Positions 52,563 through 60,134 of a stretch of DNA of 64,000 nucleotides are shown piece by piece. The stretch comes from Bacteroidia bacterium (lineage in GTDB: Bacteria > Bacteroidota > Bacteroidia > UBA4408), in the NCBI GenBank assembly GCA_020845635.1, contig JADLFI010000037.1:124001-188000 (forward strand). Reading direction: 5' to 3'. Both the position numbers and the translations under genes were made by a program. The notes under the pieces are model-generated. The model saw nothing but the letters and a program-made list of their open reading frames with translations, searched no databases and was not told where the DNA came from. Every line of letters begins with the position of its first letter. Position 1 is the first letter of the stretch.

Positions 52563-53135
52563 TTACGATATTTTAATATTTAACGAGAAAAATGAATATT
52601 GATTGTCAACCCCCACAAAATTAAAGTTAAGTTTTTGACCTGATTTTCGGGCTATATCAATCATTCCAAGCCCTCCACCGCCTTTCTCAGAAAAAAGGTC
52701 ATTATTCAAAATTTCTTTATAGTATTCCTTTAACTCATCTTTACTCATCACGTTAATTTTATTTAACTTCAAACGTAAAGGTTCCACATTTTCATTGAGT
52801 ATATAGTTTCCGGTAATGATATTGTATTCAGTGCCTATCTTTCCAATCATAAAGATAGCTGAACGGTATTTTTTGGCTTTTTCTGATTCATCATTTACAT
52901 CAACATCTAAGTGGTGATATAAATTTTGAAGACACTCTACCAAAACATTATAAACTTTCTTCTTAATTTTAGGCTCCTCCTGCAAGTTATCCAATTTGCT
53001 CTCCATAATTTGAAGGATGGAGGTAAGCAATTCGGAAGTAATATCTCCCTTAAATGAAAGCATAATCTTATTACGTTCCATTTTATCGTAAAACTCGTAA
53101 ATATCAAGCATCTCAGAATTTCTTACTTCTTGCAA
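52563..53135 (-). CDS. SiaB-family protein kinase (GHKL-type, DUF6272)
   Basis: 190 residues. The GHKL fold is indicated by an N-box helix (VYNVLVECLQNLYHH, Glu67, Asn71, His74-His75) and a glycine lid (Gly152-GGGLGM, residues to 158). The ATP site is complete enough for kinase activity. It probably phosphorylates the SiaC-like protein encoded next, as in partner-switching modules. A full promoter lies upstream on this strand (53214-53185). No receiver or membrane domain is present, so the input must be another protein. Confidence 0.85.
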   Translation of the reverse strand: MQEVRNSEMLDIYEFYDKMERNKIMLSFKGDITSELLTSILQIMESKLDNLQEEPKIKKKVYNVLVECLQNLYHHLDVDVNDESEKAKKYRSAIFMIGKIGTEYNIITGNYILNENVEPLRLKLNKINVMSKDELKEYYKEILNNDLFSEKGGGGLGMIDIARKSGQKLNFNFVGVDNQYSFFSLNIKIS

Positions 53136-53184
53136 GACTATAAATTTAAGTTAATACTATTTGTTTAAAAATCACTTATTCGTG

Positions 53185-53214
53185 GCAAATTTATAAATTA
53201 CTTCATAAGTAACA
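53185..53214 (-). promoter_or_regulatory. Complete Bacteroidota promoter for the SiaB-SiaC unit
   Basis: On the minus strand TTG (53214-53212) and TAAATTTG (53192-53185) are separated by 19 bases. The -7 box ends 49 bases before the SiaB-like ATG. Confidence 0.65.
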
Positions 53215-53223
53215 AGTATTTTC

Positions 53224-53255
53224 ATGAAAAATATATTAATAATAATATTTTTCAT
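53224..53255. repeat. Inverted repeat upstream of the SiaB-like gene
   Basis: An 11-bp perfect inverted repeat (atgaaaaatat at 53224-53234, atatttttcat at 53245-53255) with a 10-base loop stands just upstream of the -33 element. It may be an operator or the terminator of the preceding phosphatase gene; it lacks a T-run on the minus strand. Confidence 0.5.
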
Positions 53256-53301
53256 CTATTAAAATTGCTGATTAGTACAAAGCAAAGTTACTGTTTTTAT
53301 A

Positions 53302-54099
53302 TTATTTACACATATATTTCTCGATAATATCTCTAAACTCAATGTATATTTTATAATTAGAGCAAACTATTTCCTGTCCAAACAAGTAATTATTACCCCC
53401 TTTAAAATCGCCTACACTCCCTCCGGCTTCTTTTACAATTATACTTCCGGCTGCTACATCCCAGGGTTTAAGGCCATATTCATAAAATCCTTCAAAACGT
53501 CCGGCTGCTACATAAGCCATATCGGCTGCTGCACTTCCCAACCTTCTTATGCCATGCGTATTTTTCATAAAAAACTTAAACAAATCCAAATAATTATCCA
53601 GTTTACTATAGTCATAATAAGGAAAGCCTGTTGCCAATAATGAATCTTTTAGCTTATCGTTTAACGATACTTTTATGGGTTTCCCATTCAAATAAGCACC
53701 TCCACCTTTCCAAGCATAAAAACATTCCTTTAAATTAAGCTCGTGTACTACTCCTACTAGTATTTCATTATTATTGTCAATCAATGCTATACTGATACAA
53801 AAACACGGAACGCTGTGAATAAAATTAGTGGTGCCATCTAATGGGTCAATTACCCATTTATACTCCTTATTGCTTTGTGAGCGAGTGTTTTCCTCAGCAA
53901 TAAACCCGGCTTCCGGAAGTATAGCTTCCAAGAGTTTTACCAATTTACTTTCTGAGTTTTTATCTACTTCGGTTACAAAATCATTTAGCCCTTTTACTTC
54001 TATTTTTTCCTTACTTAATTTCCCTTTACTGGTTATTATATATTCGCCTACCTCATGTGTAGCCTTAACTACATCAAGGCATATTTTTTTATAATCCAT
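53302..54099 (-). CDS. suhB: Inositol monophosphatase family protein
   Basis: 265 residues, standard for the family. Metal and substrate sites are intact: Glu69-Glu70 (IAEEN), Asp85-Pro-Leu-Asp88-Gly-Thr-Thr (WVIDPLDGTTNFIH) and the C-terminal GLKPWDVAAGSIIVKEAGG. It dephosphorylates inositol phosphates or related sugar phosphates and, in enterobacteria as SuhB, also helps rRNA antitermination. It begins 2 bases after the lgt stop, so lgt and this gene form an operon. Confidence 0.9.
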   Translation of the reverse strand: MDYKKICLDVVKATHEVGEYIITSKGKLSKEKIEVKGLNDFVTEVDKNSESKLVKLLEAILPEAGFIAEENTRSQSNKEYKWVIDPLDGTTNFIHSVPCFCISIALIDNNNEILVGVVHELNLKECFYAWKGGGAYLNGKPIKVSLNDKLKDSLLATGFPYYDYSKLDNYLDLFKFFMKNTHGIRRLGSAAADMAYVAAGRFEGFYEYGLKPWDVAAGSIIVKEAGGSVGDFKGGNNYLFGQEIVCSNYKIYIEFRDIIEKYMCK

Positions 54100-54101
54100 A
54101 T

Positions 54102-55268
54102 TTATTCAATATTTATTTTCCCAACTTTGCTTTTGTTCTTAAAGTAATATATTCCAACTATTCCGGCAATAATAAATACTGTGGCAATAATTTCGGCCTG
54201 GGTTATGGCAAAGTTACCAATAATATATTTGGTGTTTACTCTTATTTGCTCAATCAGTAACCTCTCTATGCCGTTCAACAATATGTATATTGAAAAAAAT
54301 ACTCCGGGAGCGGTTATTTTCTTTCGTATTTTCCATAAAAATATAAACAAAATAGTACATGCAATGCTTTCGTACAATGGTGTTGGAAACACCGCCTCGG
54401 GTAGCATATAACAATGCCTTCCTTCGCATCCCGGAATTGGAATACCTTCGTTAATAACATTATGAGGATAATTATATTTCCAGAACCAGTCTGGTAAAAA
54501 ACTTAATAAATCAGGCTTATTCAGCGTATTTACAATTCCCCAGTCACCATCACCGCTCATGTGGCAACCTATTCGCCCTATTCCGTACGATACCATTAAA
54601 GGCGCTGCAGCGCTATCGGCCAAATGAATAAAAGGAATATTTATTTTTTTGGAATAATAGTATAAAACTATGGATGTACATATTAAACCACCATACATGG
54701 TAAGCCCGCTAAACGATAATAAGGCATCAACCGGATCGGCCATAAATTCGTTTATATTTTCCAAGTTATGAAAAATTTTGGCCCCTAACAAACCTGCCAC
54801 GGCACTTATGATTACAATATTGCCCACATTTTCATAAGGGTGTACCGCTATTTTCTCAATAATTGGGCTAGGCTTTTTCTGCTTTTCTTTCTCTTTGTAC
54901 CTCATATAAGCCATAACTGCGCCAAAAATCAACCCTCCCGGAAAACTCCCCTCGCCTGATAGTATGACTGCTTGAGGATTTTCAGCAAAAAAAGAATAAT
55001 CTGTTACGGCAAATACAAGTTTATATCCTATAATAAATCCGGTAACGAATGAAAGTACCAATTCAGACAAACCGGCCGGTTTACCTATAACAATGTTTTT
55101 ATAGTTAACGGTAAGTATTCCTTCTGTTTCTTTACGTTTTAATTCAGCACTTAACAATGCTGCTGCTACCAAAAATCCAATAGCTACAAAGAATCCAAAG
55201 GTTTGTATGGGAAGGGGCAGGTAAACCCCAAAAATATCGGCAATAAAATCAGAAATGGTAGGATACAT
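54102..55268 (-). CDS. lgt: Prolipoprotein diacylglyceryl transferase
   Basis: 388 residues from the ATG at 55268; the TTG at 55289 lies in the -7 promoter box. Multi-spanning, with the Lgt signature VSYGIGRIGCHMSGDGDWG and C-terminal GIERLLIEQIRVN. It transfers diacylglycerol from phosphatidylglycerol to the lipobox Cys of prolipoproteins, at least two of which are predicted in this window. It is about 100 residues longer than typical Lgt; the extra length lies between helices 1 and 4 (about 45-170). Confidence 0.92.
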   Translation of the reverse strand: MYPTISDFIADIFGVYLPLPIQTFGFFVAIGFLVAAALLSAELKRKETEGILTVNYKNIVIGKPAGLSELVLSFVTGFIIGYKLVFAVTDYSFFAENPQAVILSGEGSFPGGLIFGAVMAYMRYKEKEKQKKPSPIIEKIAVHPYENVGNIVIISAVAGLLGAKIFHNLENINEFMADPVDALLSFSGLTMYGGLICTSIVLYYYSKKINIPFIHLADSAAAPLMVSYGIGRIGCHMSGDGDWGIVNTLNKPDLLSFLPDWFWKYNYPHNVINEGIPIPGCEGRHCYMLPEAVFPTPLYESIACTILFIFLWKIRKKITAPGVFFSIYILLNGIERLLIEQIRVNTKYIIGNFAITQAEIIATVFIIAGIVGIYYFKNKSKVGKINIE

Positions 55269-55286
55269 AATAAAAGAATAAAACCC

Positions 55287-55294
55287 CAAATATA
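55287..55294 (-). promoter_or_regulatory. -7 promoter element for lgt
   Basis: On the minus strand TATATTTG matches TAnnTTTG, 18 bases before the ATG at 55268. Confidence 0.5.
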
Positions 55295-55371
55295 CAGTAA
55301 TGTATATTAACTCACAGAAGTTTTAACCCAAATTAATCAGTCAAGCTTTATAATATATGCCAATTGTCAAA

Positions 55372-55653
55372 TTAATTATAAACATCTGTTTCTTGAATAC
55401 GTTTATTGGACTTTTGTGTATTATTATCTTGTGCCTGCTTATATTTTTGACGATAAACGGTGTATTTAGGCATAAAGAAATAAGTAATTAATGTAAGTAA
55501 CGCTATTATTAATAATATTAATATAGGATTACTTAAGAATTTCTTTAATTTACTTTTTGAAAAACTATTCCTTTTTTTTTTCTTCCTAATTCTTACTTTC
55601 TTTCTTAATCTTCCTGAACGTGGAGAAACAGAATATTGCTCGTTTGAATCCAT
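55372..55653 (-). CDS. Small single-pass membrane protein with a highly basic N terminus
   Basis: 93 residues. Residues about 15-45 are strongly basic (RLRKKVRIRKKKKRNSFSKS), followed by one membrane helix (about 45-66; ILILLIIALLTLITYFF) and a polar tail. The positive-inside rule predicts the basic segment in the cytoplasm, where it could bind nucleic acid or acidic lipid. No family recognised. A complete promoter lies upstream, supporting it as a real gene. Confidence 0.65.
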   Translation of the reverse strand: MDSNEQYSVSPRSGRLRKKVRIRKKKKRNSFSKSKLKKFLSNPILILLIIALLTLITYFFMPKYTVYRQKYKQAQDNNTQKSNKRIQETDVYN

Positions 55654-55675
55654 GAAGTGTGTATTATTTAATTTT

Positions 55676-55706
55676 CAAATATATAAAATTAATGCTCTTC
55701 ATCAAA
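55676..55706 (-). promoter_or_regulatory. Complete Bacteroidota promoter for the small basic membrane protein
   Basis: On the minus strand TTTG (55706-55703) and TATATTTG (55683-55676) are separated by exactly 19 bases, the canonical spacing, 22 bases ahead of the ATG at 55653. Confidence 0.7.
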
Positions 55707-55809
55707 TAATTATCTGTATATAATGACTTTTTATTGACAAGATTTTTTGCGTTAAATATCGAGCATAAAATGTTAGCAGTAAAAGAATCCAACCAATATG
55801 GTTTATGGA

Positions 55810-57141
55810 TTAAATAGTTTGACTCTCGTAATGAGGTAATAAAATGCCTGCCAAGTTTCCTTCCATATCTATTTTACCAATTTTTACCCTACATTTCTTA
55901 TTAATTAAGGTTTTATCATACGGAACTCCTACTCTCAAATAATTACGGCTATACCCATAAATTTTATTATTTTTTTCTTCGTGCTCAAAAAGTATTTCTT
56001 GTTCAGTATCTTTAAATTGATGGTAAAAAACAGCCTTTTTCTTAGAGGATAATATTCTAAGCATTTTTGTTCTTCTTTTCCTCTCGGCCATTTCAACATT
56101 TCTACCCATTTCAGCGGCTTCTGTATGAGCTCTTTCGGAGTAGGTAAATACATGCAAGTACGAAACATCAAGCCCATTAATAAAATTGTAGGTCTCTAAG
56201 AAATCCTCTTCCGTTTCGCCCGGAAAACCGGTAATAACATCAACTCCTATACAACATTCGGGCATTAATGATTTTATTTGCTGTACCCTGTCGGCATACA
56301 GTTCTCTCATATAACGCCTTTTCATTAGTTTTAAAATTTTGTTGCTACCGCTTTGCAGAGGAATATGAAAATGGGGTACAAATTTTTTGGATTGTGCTAC
56401 AAAACTAATAATTTCATTCTTCAACAAGTTTGGCTCAATACTAGATATACGATAACGTTCTATTCCTTCCACCTCATCTAATTCCTGTATAAGCTCCATA
56501 AAAGTATGCTCATGCTTTTTATTTCCGTGTTCGCCTTTTCCATAATCTCCAATATTCACTCCGGTAAGCACTATTTCTTTTATTCCCTTTTGGGAAATTT
56601 CACGTGCATTTTTAATAATATTTTCAATACTATCGCTGCGGCTTACCCCTCGCGCTAAAGGAATAGTACAATAAGTACAACTATAATCGCAACCATCTTG
56701 TACTTTTAAAAAAGCTCTGGTTCTGTCACCAAAGCTATAAGCCGAAGTAAATATATTGGCATCTTCAATTTCGCAACTGTGTATCTCGGTAAATTCTTTT
56801 TTATTGAGGTCGTTGATATATTCAATAATTCGGAATTTTTCGGTGGCACCCAACACCAAATCTACACCATATATTTTAGCAATCTCTTCGGGCTTTAGTT
56901 GGGCATAACACCCTATAATGCATACAAAGGCATTGGGCGATTGCTTTAGGGCCTGTTGCACTATTTTCTTACACTCCTTATCGGCACTTTCTGTAACCGA
57001 GCAGGTATTAATAACATAAATATCTGAGGGGCTGTCAAACTCTACCCGGTGATATCCATGTTCCACAAACTGTCGGGCAATGGTACTGGTTTCGGCAAAA
57101 TTTAATTTGCAGCCTAAAGTATGAAAAGCAACTTTCGTCAA
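55810..57141 (-). CDS. mtaB: tRNA N6-threonylcarbamoyladenosine methylthiotransferase
   Basis: 443 residues. The N-terminal methylthiotransferase domain has Cys11 (LGCKLN), Cys47 and Cys78; the radical-SAM cluster is Cys151, Cys155, Cys158 (DGCDYSCTYCTIP); a TRAM domain ends the protein. The KVAFHTLGCKLNFAETS opening is typical of MtaB, which adds a methylthio group to t6A37 of tRNAs reading ANN codons, and not of MiaB or RimO. It starts 15 bases after the purL stop and is probably cotranscribed with purL. Confidence 0.94.
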   Translation of the reverse strand: MTKVAFHTLGCKLNFAETSTIARQFVEHGYHRVEFDSPSDIYVINTCSVTESADKECKKIVQQALKQSPNAFVCIIGCYAQLKPEEIAKIYGVDLVLGATEKFRIIEYINDLNKKEFTEIHSCEIEDANIFTSAYSFGDRTRAFLKVQDGCDYSCTYCTIPLARGVSRSDSIENIIKNAREISQKGIKEIVLTGVNIGDYGKGEHGNKKHEHTFMELIQELDEVEGIERYRISSIEPNLLKNEIISFVAQSKKFVPHFHIPLQSGSNKILKLMKRRYMRELYADRVQQIKSLMPECCIGVDVITGFPGETEEDFLETYNFINGLDVSYLHVFTYSERAHTEAAEMGRNVEMAERKRRTKMLRILSSKKKAVFYHQFKDTEQEILFEHEEKNNKIYGYSRNYLRVGVPYDKTLINKKCRVKIGKIDMEGNLAGILLPHYESQTI

Positions 57142-57156
57142 AACATTTTATTTTTA

Positions 57157-59400
57157 TTATTCTTCTACCAAATTAGCGATGGAATGATTGTACAGATGTT
57201 TTAATTCATGACATTGTCCATAAGATTCACCGTCAATAATTACCTCTCTCTTAGCCACTTTCCCTAATTCAAAAAATGCGGTTTTTGTTTGTTTTAATGC
57301 TTGCTCAAACGACTGTTTTTGTGAAGCATCAATACTTACAATTACTCTGCTTTGTGCTTCGCCAAACAAGAAAGCATCTTTTCTTATATTTTTATCCGTA
57401 TGGATATGAAAGCTTAGGTCAGATGCTATGGCGCTTTCAAGCACAGCAATAAACAAGCCGCCATCTGAACAATCATTGGCCGAAAGTATCAGTTCTTTTT
57501 CAATAAGTGTTTTTATGGTGTTTTGTACTTCATACTCGGTATCTAAATCAAAATAAGGCGCAGGTGAATTTTTTACCCCAACATAAGAATACAAATATTG
57601 TGATGAATTAATATCATTTTTTGATTCGCCTATTAAATAAATTAAGTCGCCCACTTTATGAAAACCTATACCGGTAAAAAGTTTTTTAGATTCCATAATT
57701 CCTAGCATCCCAATTGTTGGTGTAGGGAAAACAGGCTCGGTAACATTATTAATGGTGCTTTGGTTGTAGAAGCTAACATTTCCTCCCGTTACGGGTGTTT
57801 CAAATTTTAAGCATGCCTTGCTCATCCCTTTTATAGCTGAAACAAATTGCCAGTAAACTTCAGGGTTATAAGGATTTCCAAAGTTTAAGCAATTGGTAAT
57901 AGCCACTCCTTTGGCTCCCGAACAAACAATGTTGCGTGCAGCTTCTGAAACAGCAATGGCACATCCTACTTCAGGGTCGGCATTTACGTAACGACTATTA
58001 CAATCAACCGTAAGCACCAATGCTTTATCGCTATTCTTAAGATTTACTACAGCGGCCGATGATTTCTTATTGGTGCTCATATTTACAGTTCCAACCATAC
58101 TATCGTATTGCTCGTACACCCATTTTTTTGAAGCTATGTTGGGGTGTGTTACTAAATGCTGTATAACATCCTTGTAATCTTCGGGCTGCTTTACCGAATC
58201 AATGCTAAACTTTTTTAACTCTGCAAAACTTGCAGGTTCTTTATACTCTCGGTGATAAACAGGTGCTCCTCCGCCTAATACTAAGTCATCGGCAGGCACA
58301 TGTGCTACTAATTTACCATGCATAAAAAACTCCAACTTCTTAGTGTTCGTTACTTCTCCTATTATTTCGCAATTCAAATCCCATTTTTCAAACACTTCTT
58401 CTACTTTCTTTTCCTCACCTTTCTTTACTACTATAAGCATTCTTTCCTGGCTCTCGGAAAGCAATATTTCAAAGGGTAGCATGCCCTCCTGACGTGTGGG
58501 TACTTTATCTAAATATATTACCATGCCATGCTTGCCTTTAGCACTCATTTCGCTGGTAGAGCAAATAATTCCTGCTGCTCCCATATCTTGCATTCCTACA
58601 ACAGCTCCTGTTTTTATAACTTCTAAAGTAGCCTCCAATAAAAGTTTTTCCTGAAAAGGGTCGCCCACTTGTACCGCAGGCAAATCTTTAGCTGAGTCTT
58701 CTGTAATATCTGCCGATGCAAAGGTAGCTCCATGAATACCGTCTTTACCGGTGGCAGAACCTACTATATATACAGGATTGCCTACCCCGTATGATATCGC
58801 TGATATTGTTTCGTTCTTGTTTACAATTCCCACACTCATGGCATTTACCAAGGGGTTTACCTCATAACAATCATCAAAAAACACTTCTCCGCCAACCGTT
58901 GGAATCCCAAAAGCATTGCCATAATCGCCTATGCCTTTAACCACACCGCGCATAAGCCATTGGGTGCGCTTACTATTAATATTACCAAAGCGTAGCGAGT
59001 TAAGCTGGGCAATGGGGCGTGCTCCCATAGTAAAAATATCACGATTAATACCTCCTACTCCGGTTGCCGCACCCTGATAAGGTTCTAATGCACTGGGATG
59101 ATTGTGCGATTCAATTTTAAAGGCACAACCTAAACCATCGCCAATATCAACCAACCCGGCATTTTCTTCACCGGCTTTGGCAAGCATGTGTGGCCCGTCT
59201 TTAGGTAAGGTTTTTAGCCACACAATTGAATTTTTGTAGGAGCAATGCTCGCTCCACATTACCGAAAAAATACTTAACTCGGTAAAGTTGGGCACACGAC
59301 CCAATATTTCTTTTATACGCTCAAATTCTTCGGGAAGTAATCCTAATTTTTGTGCTGTTTCTAATGTTTCAGGGGCACCAATAGGAATTGCATTTTGCAT
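57157..59400 (-). CDS. purL: Phosphoribosylformylglycinamidine synthase subunit PurL (short form)
   Basis: 747 residues, the length of the small PurL that works with PurS and Pur[48 protein letters not shown] and the second-half [17 protein letters not shown] and ANDCSDGGL motifs are intact. It converts FGAR to FGAM with ATP and ammonia in purine synthesis. PurS is encoded at 31220-31471. A -7 box (59434-59427) lies upstream; mtaB follows in the same direction. Confidence 0.96.
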   Translation of the reverse strand: MQNAIPIGAPETLETAQKLGLLPEEFERIKEILGRVPNFTELSIFSVMWSEHCSYKNSIVWLKTLPKDGPHMLAKAGEENAGLVDIGDGLGCAFKIESHNHPSALEPYQGAATGVGGINRDIFTMGARPIAQLNSLRFGNINSKRTQWLMRGVVKGIGDYGNAFGIPTVGGEVFFDDCYEVNPLVNAMSVGIVNKNETISAISYGVGNPVYIVGSATGKDGIHGATFASADITEDSAKDLPAVQVGDPFQEKLLLEATLEVIKTGAVVGMQDMGAAGIICSTSEMSAKGKHGMVIYLDKVPTRQEGMLPFEILLSESQERMLIVVKKGEEKKVEEVFEKWDLNCEIIGEVTNTKKLEFFMHGKLVAHVPADDLVLGGGAPVYHREYKEPASFAELKKFSIDSVKQPEDYKDVIQHLVTHPNIASKKWVYEQYDSMVGTVNMSTNKKSSAAVVNLKNSDKALVLTVDCNSRYVNADPEVGCAIAVSEAARNIVCSGAKGVAITNCLNFGNPYNPEVYWQFVSAIKGMSKACLKFETPVTGGNVSFYNQSTINNVTEPVFPTPTIGMLGIMESKKLFTGIGFHKVGDLIYLIGESKNDINSSQYLYSYVGVKNSPAPYFDLDTEYEVQNTIKTLIEKELILSANDCSDGGLFIAVLESAIASDLSFHIHTDKNIRKDAFLFGEAQSRVIVSIDASQKQSFEQALKQTKTAFFELGKVAKREVIIDGESYGQCHELKHLYNHSIANLVEE

Positions 59401-59426
59401 ATTCTAATTCTTTAATATTATTCCTG

Positions 59427-59434
59427 CAAAGGTA
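59427..59434 (-). promoter_or_regulatory. -7 promoter element for purL-mtaB
   Basis: On the minus strand TACCTTTG matches TAnnTTTG, 26 bases before the purL ATG. A TTG at 59461-59459 lies 24 bases further upstream, slightly too far. Confidence 0.5.
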
Positions 59435-59516
59435 ACACTTATAATACTAATTGCATATCAATAAAAGGAATATTTCTTTTGTTAAAAACGCTTTTTAAAT
59501 GAATATAGAAACGAAA

Positions 59517-60074
59517 TTAAATTAAACCCTCCTCTATTAATACTTTGGTTTTATAAACAGCAGCAATGGTTATTGCGTCTGACACTTTTCCTTGGTGCAC
59601 CATTTTATAAAGTTCTTCAAATGGTAATTTTCTAATATTTAATACTTCTGTTTCTTCGGGACTGGCTGCCTCAAAGCTTAATTCTTGTGCAACAAACACT
59701 ATGGCCTCTTCATCACTGGCTGAGTTGCTGGTGTGCATTCTCATAATCTCGGTATATTTTTTAGCTGTAATACCTGTTTCTTCAAGCAATTCACGCTCGG
59801 CCGATTCCCTGTATGACACCTTAGGGTCGCCTCCCCCTTCAGGAATTTCCCAACTATACTCTTGTATAGGGAAACGATATTGACCAACTATCCATGTGTT
59901 ATAATGTTTATCTAAAGGAATAACTCCTATGGCCTTATTTTTAAAACTTACGGTGCTGTATATAGCAGGTTTACCCACAGGATTTAAAACATCAAACTTT
60001 TTTACAAGTATCCAAGGCGATTCATATACTTCTTTTGAATCTATTATTGTCCAAGGGTTTTCTTCTGTATTCAT
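59517..60074 (-). CDS. Nudix hydrolase, ADP-ribose pyrophosphatase-like
   Basis: 185 residues. The Nudix helix is GGGDPKVSYRESAERELLEETGI; the REL-x-EE-x-GI core with its metal-binding glutamates is intact, but the Glu normally found eight residues before the Arg of REL is Val. The WEIPEGGG lead-in and WIVGQYRFP strand are typical of ADP-ribose and nucleoside-diphosphate-sugar hydrolases. It lies between purL and a terminator hairpin. Exact substrate uncertain. Confidence 0.88.
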   Translation of the reverse strand: MNTEENPWTIIDSKEVYESPWILVKKFDVLNPVGKPAIYSTVSFKNKAIGVIPLDKHYNTWIVGQYRFPIQEYSWEIPEGGGDPKVSYRESAERELLEETGITAKKYTEIMRMHTSNSASDEEAIVFVAQELSFEAASPEETEVLNIRKLPFEELYKMVHQGKVSDAITIAAVYKTKVLIEEGLI

Positions 60075-60080
60075 AGGGAT

Positions 60081-60118
60081 AAAAAAAACCGAAGCCTTAA
60101 TAATTAAGGCTTCGGTTT
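60081..60118 (-). terminator. Rho-independent terminator of the T9SS type B protein gene
   Basis: A perfect 15-bp stem (60086-60100 with 60104-60118) and 3-base loop, followed on the minus strand by a run of eight T (60088-60081). It lies 17 bases after the stop of the giant gene and just before the Nudix ATG. Confidence 0.9.
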
Positions 60119-60134
60119 AATAAAAAATCAATAA

